64,000 nt of DNA from Leishmania martiniquensis (lineage: Eukaryota; Euglenozoa; Kinetoplastea; Trypanosomatida; Trypanosomatidae), in the NCBI RefSeq assembly GCF_017916325.1, contig NC_090170.1, positions 1,242,001 to 1,306,000 of the forward strand, in the 5' to 3' direction. A program made the position numbers and the translations under genes. The notes beneath the pieces are model-generated. The model was given only the letters and a program-made list of their open reading frames with translations. It did no database searches and had not been told where the DNA came from. Below are positions 1 through 9,431 of the stretch, piece by piece. Within the stretch, counting starts at the first letter, position 1; the number at the start of each line of letters is the position of its first letter.

Positions 1-1564
1 CGTGTTCGCCGTGCCCGGTGACGATGAACGGGGAGCCGGGCAGAGAGCCGTGCGCATTCGCTTCCCAACAAAGCAGCTGCCGCCTACATGACGTCGCTGC
101 CACAACCCAGTCGTGCTCTGGGATGTACACAAGCGTGGTCAAGTGCTCATTCACAACTCGACCCACCTCCGATGACTGCCCCGTGTGGAGAGAGGTGACG
201 ACGAGCCGTCCATCGAAGCCCAGGGAGTAGAGGTGCGCCCCATACACACAGAAGTCAACCAAGCCACCGGTTTCGATCGAGTGCAGGTGGGAATACGTCT
301 GCGCCACCGTAAACTCCATTCCGCCGCTACGCCCCTGAGGTGCAGTGATGCGCAGCACCTGCCCTTGGCTGTTGCCGACGAAGACTGTCTCTGCGTACTC
401 GGCGTAGGTGGGCGACTCGTGCGGCATCGCGTAGATGCGACGAACTAAACCTTCCAACAGTAGCGGTGTCACTGCCACCGTCACGATGGTGTGCGAGATT
501 AGCGAAAACCAACCACGCAACAGTCGATCGTCCGCAGAGTAGCAAACGAACAAGTCGCACGCAGCCAGGTACGACACGGCGGTGGGGCTTACTCCTGGGA
601 GCAGCTCCGGTGGTGCCGAGTAGACGCGCTCGAGAGTATCCTTCGAATAAAAGATACACGGGCAGCTGCGGGTGCAAGCGAAGAAGAGCGACTTGTGCCC
701 GGGAAGGCCGTCGATAAAGCGAACAAGCGCGAGATCCTCGTCCTCGCAAATGACCGCGGCCGCCTGCCCGCCTCCTGTAGCGCTCTCATCACCCCTAACA
801 GCAGCCGCAGACTTAGGGAAGCCCTGTACGTCGCGGTAGTAGCGCCTGTATATGCGTAACGCGGGGGGAAGGCGCTCCTGTGGCTTTCGCTGCTGTTGCG
901 GCTGCTTTGATAAGCCACGCAGTTGTCTCGAGAAGGTTAGATAATTAAACGTATCGCTTCGAAGCCTCGTAGCGGTTGCGTCGCTGGTGGCCTCGGCGAC
1001 CAGGTAGTTCACTAAATTATCCCAGGTGACCCGCTGCTCATTGTGGATGTCGACGCGGTTAAAAAGTTGTTTGATGGGATCGACAGAGCGCATTGTGACG
1101 CCAGCGAGCTCCTGCCGACTGCGGATCCGACGAGCGCGCTCCGCCTCCCGATTCGTACCCGTGCCATCAGAGGCACCATAGGTGGATATTCCTGGGGTGC
1201 TGGCGCGCGCTTCCGAAAGACGCGCCGGTGTGATGGCGGCTTCGAAGCGCGACGAGGCGGGGGTGTCATAGTGAGGCGGAGTTGTTCGCTCCAGGGTAGA
1301 GCACCTGGGTTGCTGAGTTGCAGAAGGGTCGGGAGGTGGTCTCACTAGCTGTTCGAGCAGCCGCCGAAAATCTGCGTAGGAGGCCCCTTGTGGAAATGCA
1401 GCCCACTCTCGCTGAAGGGTAGAAAGAACCGCTTCGCTTCCAAGCAAGATAGACAGCTGCGGCACTGTGACAGCCTCCGACGCGCGCATCCGGAGAGGAG
1501 TCCCCTTCGTCATTGGGGCAGGCACCAAAGACAACGCGTAAGTCAACAAGTTTGCCGCGCGCAT
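1..1564 (-). CDS. EF-hand/WD-repeat protein, WDR49/EFCAB8-like (3' end outside window)
   Basis: I translated this frame by hand: it is open from the ATG at 1564 to the left edge with no stop, so the gene is cut there and about 521 codons are visible. Around residue 165-190 lies an EF-hand-like helix-loop-helix (LFNRVDIHNEQRVTWDNL). Its loop is degenerate: Gln replaces the usual central Gly, and position 12 is Asn, not Glu. Beta-propeller sequence follows from about residue 230, with WD-like strands such as ETVFVGNSQGQVLRI, AHLYSLGFDGRLVV and HDWVVAATSCRRQLLCWE. EF-hands before WD40 repeats are the WDR49/EFCAB8 arrangement, often tied to cilia; a flagellar role here is inference. The start is uncertain: a good pyrimidine tract lies at about 1568-1610, and the next AG is inside the frame near 1510, so the ATG at 1489 is a strong alternative. 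Confidence 0.8.
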   Translation of the reverse strand, partial: MRAANLLTYALSLVPAPMTKGTPLRMRASEAVTVPQLSILLGSEAVLSTLQREWAAFPQGASYADFRRLLEQLVRPPPDPSATQQPRCSTLERTTPPHYDTPASSRFEAAITPARLSEARASTPGISTYGASDGTGTNREAERARRIRSRQELAGVTMRSVDPIKQLFNRVDIHNEQRVTWDNLVNYLVAEATSDATATRLRSDTFNYLTFSRQLRGLSKQPQQQRKPQERLPPALRIYRRYYRDVQGFPKSAAAVRGDESATGGGQAAAVICEDEDLALVRFIDGLPGHKSLFFACTRSCPCIFYSKDTLERVYSAPPELLPGVSPTAVSYLAACDLFVCYSADDRLLRGWFSLISHTIVTVAVTPLLLEGLVRRIYAMPHESPTYAEYAETVFVGNSQGQVLRITAPQGRSGGMEFTVAQTYSHLHSIETGGLVDFCVYGAHLYSLGFDGRLVVTSLHTGQSSEVGRVVNEHLTTLVYIPEHDWVVAATSCRRQLLCWEANAHGSLPGSPFIVTGHGEH

Positions 1565-2274
1565 GTGAAGATAAGCAGAAAGGCAATAGGGAGAGGGAGG
1601 CACGATGGATGGATGGGTAAGTGTGGACAGAGGTGCGAAAGTTCATGTCGATTGCCAGGGCACAGACGCCATCACACATTAAAAGATCAGGACAAGGGTG
1701 ACAGAAAGTCTCAACGGCACAAGAGGTTCAGTCCCCTCCAGCGCGTGCACACACACAATCACACCCCGCGGCAGAGCAGCGCATGCCATCAGGCTCCAGA
1801 GCTGCAAGCAGGGGAAGGGAGAGAGAGTGAAACGTGTCCGCTGCACTCGCGCTCTCGTTGCTATACAACTGCCCCCCTCCTCCGGGTAGCTGAGGACGCG
1901 AAAATGAGGACAAGAAAAGGCCGTGCTCCGCGCTTCTCTCTTCACTGTGTGCTGTAGCACCGCACGCGTCGGCACCGACCATATTTTCGTCTTGGTGGCG
2001 GCGTCACGTTGTCTACCCCCCCCTCGCCCTCTCTTTGACCTTTTCTGTTGTAGTTTACATCCCTGTCGCGCAAGTGCACGAGAAAACGCATTTTTTTGCC
2101 GCACCGATTCAGAACGTGGCAACAGAAGAGGGAACAGCCGCTGGCGACGCGAGGCTGACGAACGGCATGGGATAGACTGAGGCGAAGATCAGAAGGGCCT
2201 TCCCGACAAGGGTGGACAAGGGGGTCGAGGTGAGAAAGAGGTCAGCAAGAATACCCCTTCCCGGCATCTTGCGC
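1565..2274. other. Intergenic spacer, no gene seen
   Basis: About 0.7 kb between the dynein light chain stop and the next gene's start. The minus strand is pyrimidine-rich at about 1568-1610 and 1800-1870, which fits a trans-splice acceptor for the left gene and 3'-UTR sequence of the right one. Open frames here are short, low-complexity and unlike any protein I know. Confidence 0.6.
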
Positions 2275-2799
2275 CTACCCTCCATGGCGCCATACCACAA
2301 CATCCGCGCCTTCCATTTGGAAATGGCAGAAGCAAAGGCGTTTGTATGTAACGAAAGTGGCAAAATCGTGGCCATAGATGACGTGCCAGCAGCCCCCCAG
2401 CTTGGCGGTGATGTCGTTCTTGATGTCTTCTGCGATACGGCTCAGCGCGGTCCGCTCCACGTCCCGCTCCAGCTCGCGCCGCGAGCCTTCCTCCTTACGC
2501 CAGGTCGTGCGCGTGGGAATGAAAACGTGCGTGTTGTAAGCTCTGAGGGCACTATGCATGATCACCTGCAACTTCTTCGCTGGCAAGTCCACGTAGAGTG
2601 CCTCCATGCGCACCTGTGAGGCACGAATGTCCAGCTCCTCTTCCTCTTCCCCATCTCCATCATCAGGAAAGCCGTGAGTCGGATGCATGTCAGAGAGCAT
2701 TGAGCTGTTACTCCGATCCCTTTCCACGTTAGTGCCTCTTTGGTTAGGCCGCAACGTTATGTCAAACGGTGCGTCCCCGCGGGTGCCAAGCTCGGCCAT
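2275..2799 (-). CDS. Dynein light chain, LC8 (DYNLL) family, with N-terminal extension
   Basis: A 174-residue protein. The C-terminal part (about residues 64-174) reads as an LC8 light chain: a first segment (VDLPAKKLQVIMHSAL), then helix ERTALSRIAEDIKNDITAKL, the CWHVIYGHDFATFVTYK strand region that matches the WHCIVGRNFGSYVTHE signature of LC8, and a final strand ending near VVVW. LC8 proteins are homodimeric hubs of dynein motors and many other complexes; trypanosomatids carry several. Oddities are an acidic N-terminal extension of about 60 residues (EEEEEL near residue 53) and about 20 extra charged residues between the first strand and the helix. The reading frame continues a little upstream, but its first codon is TTG, so the first ATG, at 2799, was taken. 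Confidence 0.82.
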   Translation of the reverse strand: MAELGTRGDAPFDITLRPNQRGTNVERDRSNSSMLSDMHPTHGFPDDGDGEEEEELDIRASQVRMEALYVDLPAKKLQVIMHSALRAYNTHVFIPTRTTWRKEEGSRRELERDVERTALSRIAEDIKNDITAKLGGCWHVIYGHDFATFVTYKRLCFCHFQMEGADVVVWRHGG

Positions 2800-4940
2800 T
2801 CTCTCTGTTCTTCTCTGACTCAATGTATGGACCTGTGCCGTTCTGAGTATGCCGGCGTGAGGAGAGCTTCGTAAGCGCTTCCTCGACGTATACGAGCACG
2901 GGAATATTTACCGCGTGTCGCATGCTCCTTAGCAGCAGGAAGAGACCCAGTTAGGTGCGCGCACGTACGCACACGCACACACAAGCGAAGCAGACGTAGA
3001 ACAGGGATAGTGCAGTAGAGAGCAAGAGGCGAAAGCTGGTCGAAGAGGTCATATAATGAGCTTCCGCGCGAGCCTTCTCGTCTGCGGCGTTTGCTGTATT
3101 GCGGTCATTCTGAGCCTTCGCCTCGACCTGTCTATGTCTGGCGAGCGAAAAGAGAAGGGAAACAAAGTGAACGCACCCTTTCACAATTTGATTCACAGGT
3201 CTTCCGTAGCTCACAAATCTGCGCCATTCACACATCAGTCCATCCGCATGACCTTCTGCAGTGGCAAGTCGTTCTCGCCATCGATACCTCCTCTTCGCAC
3301 ACCACCCCCTCTTTCATGCTCAGCGCAGCGTCACCGTGCAGAACATCGTCTCAAGAACGAATGTCACGTCTGCCGTTTCCATTGCTTCGGCGGACTTATT
3401 TGATGCTTACTTGGAAAGGTGCACGTTAGGGGGGGAGACGGGAGGAGAGGGGGGCGGGGGCACCCGAAAAAGTCAATAGAGATGGACGTCACAGCACGAC
3501 CGCACCCACCGACAACGCACGCACACACACACGTGCACATATATATATATATATATGTACACGCATGTGTGCGTACGGATGTAGGTGTCTTTATGTCTCA
3601 AATAGTGCAAGAAAGGAGTGGTCAAGAAAATAAAAGTGGTTGACAAGTTTGTCGTTGCGCACACGCAGCACACTTGTGCCACATATCCGCTGGCTTTGTC
3701 AAGCTTTTCCCGCGAGCGCGCATCTTTCCCTTCTCCACGATAGAAAAAATGGAGAGCAACAAGCACGCGCAAAAACGTGGAAAACATATAAGAAGCGCAG
3801 CATGCACACGCTTCGCGTGGAGAAGCTCTCTCTCTCAGCACCGCCCGTTCTTGATGCCGTGCAGTGCTGAGACTTGGAGAGCGGAAAGGAATGAGGAGGA
3901 GAGGGGGCGGAGGGTCGAGAGCCTCCATTGAAATGAAGGCGAGGCGGAAAATGGAAATTGCCTAGAAGGACATAACGCGCAGAGAGAAGGCACAGAAGGA
4001 GAGCGTCCATTCCACACGCCCGTAGAATGTGGCAATGAAATAATAATAATAACAGGGGGCTTATTAGGAAGATGAAGCAATCGACCTCACTGTGTGCTAC
4101 TCACACTGTCAGCTCACAGGATACCCGCCATAAGCACGCACACATTCACAACCACTTTTGAGTCCACCAAGACGTCGAAGGCATGCATCAAAGTAGACAA
4201 AGCTGCCACAATGCCGTTGTTGTTTCCGTCTTTCCCTGTGTCACTGGTGCCGTTCGAGCCCCGACAACCAAGAAATACATGCGTGGCACATGGTGTCGGC
4301 ATGCGAAGGCGAGGCGCTAACACACACATAAAAAAAGGGAACCAAAGAAAGCAGCCACTGGCCCCCCTCATACAATTTCTCATCTCTTTTTTTCGGCAGC
4401 TGTCGTTCGCGGATGAAACCGCCGACACCTTGCAGCCTCACACCTTCGCAGTTCGACAAAACAAGGCGATGATATCGCGGGCGCGAATCGACGAGTGCAA
4501 CGGTTTAGTGCGAGAGACACAGCTTCAGAAGGAAGGGGCGGGGGACAGAAGAAACTGCAAGCGAGCACACGCGTGATGCGAAAAACGCGCGATGAAATAT
4601 TCGTCGAAAAAAAAAGCAGGCATGAAGGGAAATGATCAAGTGCGCATACTTTAATGGGTATGGAGAGGGGGACAAAAAAGGAAAAGAGGTACACAGTACA
4701 CGAGGAAAGCAACAGAGAAGACAGCAAAAGAGGCGTTGGGTCTGAGGACTGCGCGCGTGCGTTTTCGAAACAGCAGAAAAAATCAGTCGTGTCTCCATGT
4801 TGAAGTGATCGCGTCGCGAAGTCGATACGATCGAGCACAAAAAGAGCCCAGTAAATGCGCCGCACACACACAGACACACACGAGAAGGAATGAAAAAAAA
4901 AGAGCAAAGGGCGGGGACGGACAAGAGCGTAACGTCGCGG
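2800..4940. other. Intergenic spacer with CA/AT microsatellites
   Basis: About 2.1 kb. It contains (CA)n next to (AT)9 near 3520-3560 and purine-rich plus-strand runs at about 3880-4000 and 4500-4900, which are pyrimidine tracts on the transcribed strand. The translations are low-complexity (runs of His-Thr, Tyr-Ile, Ser/Phe) and none resembles a protein family. Most is probably 3'-UTR of the inositol kinase gene. Confidence 0.6.
3533..3562. repeat. (AT)9 tract in an imperfect palindrome
   Basis: An uninterrupted (AT)9 run at 3539-3556 is flanked by GTGCAC on the left and GTACAC on the right. The whole 30 bp is an inverted repeat with one mismatched pair. It lies in the spacer downstream of the inositol kinase gene. 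Confidence 0.85.
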
Positions 4941-6068
4941 CTACAGCGAGAGGTAGGCGTCCAAGTTTTTGAGGCCCTGGACGAATCCTACTGTCGGTTC
5001 ACCAAAGTTGAACTTGCGCCACGTGGATCGGGCAAAGTCGATGAAGCGAAGTCTGGCTGTTGCCTCAGAAGCACCGGCATCATACAGGAGGAGCACGCTT
5101 GTGGACACAAATGCCATGTGCTGCAGCATGAAGGCCCCGTCGGGTGTGCTTTCGAAGAAGTCGAGCAGCGACTTGAGCTCAGCACGTACCGCAGTTATGC
5201 GCTGCTCCATATGCGCTCTTTCGACGCCTGTGACAGCGCTCATCGCCTCGGAGCGTACAAAGAGCTGCCCGTCTTCGTTCGTATCAGCAATGGGCTCGCC
5301 AATCGATAGGAATGCCTGGAGGCAGATACTCAGCTCCCGCATGTTGGACACGGCATACCCGATCACTTTGCCATAGCGCTCGCACTTCCACGCATCCGGC
5401 TCGCCCTCTGTGTCCATGGCGGCGTGGACGTACCGCCGCCAACCGCAGATCCGCAACGCCGTGTCCCGCATGAGGGAGTCATGCTCCTTCTTGAGCATCC
5501 GCTCAAGCTTGTCTTTCGGTGTCAGCGGCGAGTGTCGAATGAAGCCGACTTTGATATCTATGACGCACGGCTTCTGCATACCTGACGTCTCATCAATAAG
5601 ACCGATGCCCCATGTGGCCGTGTCGTACTCGGCGTCGAATCCCCTCAGCTGCTCGGCGCCATCGAAGAGCTCGTTGAAGAGCAGTGCCAGGACCACGCTG
5701 CGGGCCGGTGAGCCGGCTTCTACAATGATCCACTCGCCTGCGTGCTCCATGTACGGCCTCAGTTCTGCCGACTTGCTGATGTACTTCTCCGGGAAGCGAA
5801 TGGAAAAAAGGGCCGGTGTAAACGCAGCCAGCTTACCTGCAGCGTGGATAAACTTACCGCGCGCTCCGTCGGCATCAGGCTGGGCAGCGGTCGGCTTCTG
5901 CGCAACTGTGTCCTCCTTGGCGAGCTCCATTGCTAAGTAGTACACTATCTCCCACGCCGTCGTCGTCTTGCGGAGAGTGCTGCGGCCATCGCGGGCCTTT
6001 TCGCCATAGAAGATGGACAGCTTGTGACCGCCAACAGCCTCGAACTGAACAGGAGATCCCTCCTCCAT
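4941..6068 (-). CDS. Inositol polyphosphate kinase (IPMK/IP6K family)
   Basis: A 375-residue kinase of the inositol-polyphosphate kinase (Pfam IPK) family, which phosphorylates soluble inositol phosphates with ATP. The family signature PxxxDxKxG is present as PCVIDIKVG at residues 167-175 and is followed by a Lys-rich helix. The SSLL-like segment (STSVLLLYD, 322-330), the metal-binding IDFARS (343-348) and the terminal GFVQGLKNLD complete the catalytic core. IPMK and IP6K are hard to separate from motifs alone. The open frame runs 58 codons further upstream from a putative start at 6242, but that part is hydrophobic only because it translates a pyrimidine tract. A TTAG acceptor at 6080-6081 sits 11 bases before the ATG at 6068, so I rejected a signal peptide. 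Trypanosomatid inositol phosphates affect growth, acidocalcisomes and gene expression, which is family knowledge. Confidence 0.88.
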   Translation of the reverse strand: MEEGSPVQFEAVGGHKLSIFYGEKARDGRSTLRKTTTAWEIVYYLAMELAKEDTVAQKPTAAQPDADGARGKFIHAAGKLAAFTPALFSIRFPEKYISKSAELRPYMEHAGEWIIVEAGSPARSVVLALLFNELFDGAEQLRGFDAEYDTATWGIGLIDETSGMQKPCVIDIKVGFIRHSPLTPKDKLERMLKKEHDSLMRDTALRICGWRRYVHAAMDTEGEPDAWKCERYGKVIGYAVSNMRELSICLQAFLSIGEPIADTNEDGQLFVRSEAMSAVTGVERAHMEQRITAVRAELKSLLDFFESTPDGAFMLQHMAFVSTSVLLLYDAGASEATARLRFIDFARSTWRKFNFGEPTVGFVQGLKNLDAYLSL

Positions 6069-7111
6069 GGAAGTATACCCTAAGGACGGTGGGCGTAGTA
6101 CCCGTATGGGTGTGCGTGGGTGGGTACGTCTTGGAGAAGGGGTGGTGAGCGCATGCGGTGGAGCACGAAAGGCAAGCGAGAAATAAACCAGTAAACAAAC
6201 AAAAAAAGAGAGAGAATGAATCAGCGTACGTGTAACGAGCAAAAGAGTCGGCGAAGAAGGAGAGTGCGGAGGCCCTCCGCCATCGCCGCATCGGTAAGCA
6301 TCTGCTCACTCGCGCCTTTGTCGTGAGCGACTGATGCTGTTGCCCACCACGCCGAGCACTGCTCTCACCCACCCAGTACGACCGCCTCCTCGCCTCCTTT
6401 TGCCCTTCTTCCACCCCCCGCCACCGCAGACGCACTCCACCACAGGGAGGAATGCGTAAGAAGGCAGCATCAGCGAAAGGAGGGGGGCGAGTTGCCGAAG
6501 CGCATCGACGCCCGGGCAGAGAAAGACGAGTCAGCTGCCAAGGGGCGACAGAACGGCTTCCATCGTGCCAGTCGCCTAGTCGAAGCGTCGTCCGGACGCC
6601 ATACTGCGCCTGGCACGCCCAGATATGGCATGAAGAGTTCAAGCGAAGCCTTCAACGTGTGCGTTGTCGCGGGAGACAGAAGGGGGTTGGAAGCCTTAAG
6701 CGAAGGCACAAGCAAACGCAGGTGAGCTTCACGCTGAGCAGCCCCCGCCTTGACCCACCCCTCTCTCCCAATCTACTCGGTCGATCTTCAGTGGCGTCGC
6801 TGTTTCATTTTTTCGCCCGTTCCCCTTTTCTCTCACACAGGCTCGAATCGCTGACTCCTCGAGCGGCCGGCACCTTCTTGCCGTGAAAGACTACCTCGTG
6901 TCCCTGGCACGAGCGCAACCCAACTGAAAGAACCGCCGTCGCCAACAAGAGTAGGGAAGCTGCCGCGTCACAGACTATAAAGGTACCCTTCCGAGTCACA
7001 GCCAGGGCGCCATTGTTGCCGTTGAAGTTCGCAACGGCTCCACTTCCCTCGGATGCGGCGCCCCCTCCACCCATGTCGCCGCCGCGGGTTCAATGATTGC
7101 CGTTGCAGGCA
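6069..7111. other. Intergenic spacer, no gene seen
   Basis: About 1.0 kb. The minus strand has a long T/C tract at about 6180-6215, suited to trans-splicing of the inositol kinase mRNA. The rest is presumably 3'-UTR of the 519-residue gene to the right. No credible coding sequence was seen. Confidence 0.6.
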
Positions 7112-8671
7112 CTAATACAATGGTCGCGGCTCCTCTGCCTGGTAAGTATGCATGCGTGCCATGAAATCACCAGAGCTTTTGGGCAGTAACCGGCGGTACC
7201 ACACGCGGTGGTGTGACCCGCGCCTCCGCTCCGCCCCTTCCGAGCGCGGCAGCGTCAGTAAGGGATCCTCTACCTGATTCGTGGAGCCTATCAGCTCTGT
7301 CATTACCTCGCCCGTAGATGCCTCCGCAAGTCGACTCGTGCCAGGAAAGAGCGGGGCGCTATTGAGCCATCGGCGCTCGAGTGGAACCTTTTCAGAGGCA
7401 AAGGAGGGTGTTACAGCAGAGTCGGCCTCGTCATGGCCGTCCGTGTCAGCGGCAGACAGGAAGCCCGGCTCATCCTCCATCTCGTCCTCGTCACCTCCAA
7501 GCAGCTGCACGGTCTGCTGTCGTTGTACCTTTTGCGGCGGTGCGTTCACGCCGGCGACGGAGGCGCAACGGCGCTTCCGTCTGTTGCCATGACTCGAGAC
7601 CTCTCCCTCACTCTCTCCCGCCGTTGCCGCCTCCTCGTTTGCGTCCAGCTCAACCACCGCCACGACAAATTCATCTCGCAGCGTCGAAACAGAAATACTC
7701 CGGGTGATCCGGCGCCACGGCACCGGTGCCGGTGCCATGCAGAACACCTGCGTCACAGGAGCCTCTGCTTTACGGTACCGCTGCATGGACTCGGGTGTCT
7801 TTCCTTCCAGCTTCAACACGGACACTACGAACGGCTCCGGGGTCACGTGGCGCGACACGCCAAACAGCACGGCAAAGACCGGATCGTGGCGGTCGGCGAG
7901 GACCACCACGCGACGGCGCGGGACGGCCTCCACTGACGAGACGCGGTAACGCATGCCTCGAAGGTCTGCCCTCGAGAGTCGCCGAAACACCAGCCCGCGG
8001 GCAGCACAGAACTCTGCCACGGTATCTAGTAAGAGAGAGTCCTGAAGTGCTATGGACAGAGGCCCCGCCGTGCCACCGCTGGCACCAAATGTCGACTGTG
8101 AGGGTGCCGACCCCACGCGCGCGTCATCCTGCTGCTGCACTTGAGACAGAACGGACTCCGCTGCCATGCCACGCTTACGAGAGCCTGCGCCGCCACGGCT
8201 AGACTGGGGGCTCGACGACCCGCCTCCCAAGCGGTCCCCTAACGCCCGCTGCGACGACTGCGTCAGCGTGTTGAAATGCTGCGTCACGCGATCCACCACT
8301 TCCGCCGCCTCTTCTGCGAGCACCGGACGCTGACCCAGGTGTTCCATAATGAGGTTCACCACCAGTAGCGGTGTTGCGTGTGGCTCCGGGACGACGCGGC
8401 GGAAAACCACAGGGCGCTCAATGTGCCGCGTCGCACGCTCGCGCATTCGATCGGCGAGGCTGCCCTGCTTCGCGCGTGAAGGTTGCACGCGAGGAAACGA
8501 GCTTCGAGGCGACGAGGCGTCACCGTGCACGTTGCGCCAGTGCTGCTGCGCCATTTGCGCGGAAGCTCGCCTACTTGCGAGTATGCACTGCTTCAACTCC
8601 TCCGCATTGCGCCACGGTGGCCAAGGCGTGGGAAGGTCATGCCAGTACACCTGCGTCTCCTTCGTCGGCAT
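7112..8671 (-). CDS. Conserved-looking protein of unknown function, 519 aa
   Basis: I do not recognise this protein. It is a long, clean frame with an ATG at 8671; the acceptor-like sequence CGCAG|G lies about 45 bases upstream. Visible parts are an N-terminal Trp/Pro-rich stretch (HDLPTPWPPWRN, residues 11-22), a helical segment near residues 100-135 (LLVVNLIMEHLG and EEAAEVVDRV), and a more ordered middle (about 205-345) with alternating hydrophobics such as RRRVVVLADRHDPVFAVLFG. A basic, possible nuclear-localisation run (GNRRKRRC) follows, then a long acidic, serine-rich tail. There is no signal peptide, membrane segment or catalytic motif I can name. Codon composition matches its neighbours. 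A nuclear location is only a guess from the basic run. Confidence 0.72.
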   Translation of the reverse strand: MPTKETQVYWHDLPTPWPPWRNAEELKQCILASRRASAQMAQQHWRNVHGDASSPRSSFPRVQPSRAKQGSLADRMRERATRHIERPVVFRRVVPEPHATPLLVVNLIMEHLGQRPVLAEEAAEVVDRVTQHFNTLTQSSQRALGDRLGGGSSSPQSSRGGAGSRKRGMAAESVLSQVQQQDDARVGSAPSQSTFGASGGTAGPLSIALQDSLLLDTVAEFCAARGLVFRRLSRADLRGMRYRVSSVEAVPRRRVVVLADRHDPVFAVLFGVSRHVTPEPFVVSVLKLEGKTPESMQRYRKAEAPVTQVFCMAPAPVPWRRITRSISVSTLRDEFVVAVVELDANEEAATAGESEGEVSSHGNRRKRRCASVAGVNAPPQKVQRQQTVQLLGGDEDEMEDEPGFLSAADTDGHDEADSAVTPSFASEKVPLERRWLNSAPLFPGTSRLAEASTGEVMTELIGSTNQVEDPLLTLPRSEGAERRRGSHHRVWYRRLLPKSSGDFMARMHTYQAEEPRPLY

Positions 8672-9431
8672 CCAAGGGCACGATCGAGCAATTGTGTTGA
8701 TTTTTCCTGCGGTATTTCGTGGTGTGTTAGCAGACGTTCACGTTGCCTCTCGGGTGGGGTGCGTCAACGCCATGCAGACATGCACAGCGACACCGGAAGA
8801 GCGCATGCACGAACGATAAAAAAGCGCGAAAGGAGGCCGGGGTCAGTCACAAGAAGTCTGATACGCACTGAAGGAAGGGGAAGGAGGCAGAGGGGGATAG
8901 AGGAAAGAGAGATTCAGCACCGCCACCAGCACCAGGGCACCCAATTCAGTCTGCCGCGCATGTATCACCTCGGCTGGGCCCGAGGTCGCGGAAGGCAGCA
9001 GGCGCGCAGCCACTTGTCGCCCCCCTTGGAACACTTTCCTTGAGACATCGTAGCAAGCGAAGACCTCGCTACAGCGATGCACAGTTGCTCTCGCCTCTGC
9101 CGAGCGCCCGCCACAAGAGAAACGTCACAACATTGAGTTCGCGTTTTCGGTATCGTATGCCTCACCTCAAGCGCCGCAAGAAGGAGTAAAGAGTCCCTCT
9201 GTGCGTGTGTGCGTCTATTTCGCTTGCCGCGATTCTGCGTCTACATAAGCGCCACCCTCTCTTGAAACCCAGGCGTGGATTCGCCGCGAAACGCCGCACG
9301 GGAGCAGCACTGGAGAGGAGGCGGCCAAAGAGGTTCGTGGTCGCACAGCGTTACCGAAAACGTTCGTTGCCCCTCTACCCCCGCCCCGCTCGCGCCCTTT
9401 GCACGCTCGATTGCCTGCGCTTTCCTCTCGC
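8672..9431. other. Intergenic spacer, no gene seen
   Basis: About 0.76 kb, mixed composition. Plus-strand purine runs at about 8860-8915 are pyrimidine tracts on the transcribed strand and may direct splicing of the 519-residue gene. No protein-like frame. Confidence 0.55.

Noticed and set aside
6069..6242. N-terminal hydrophobic extension of the inositol kinase frame, resembling a signal peptide
   Set aside because: It is the translation of a T/C-rich splice tract, and an acceptor AG lies between it and the ATG at 6068.
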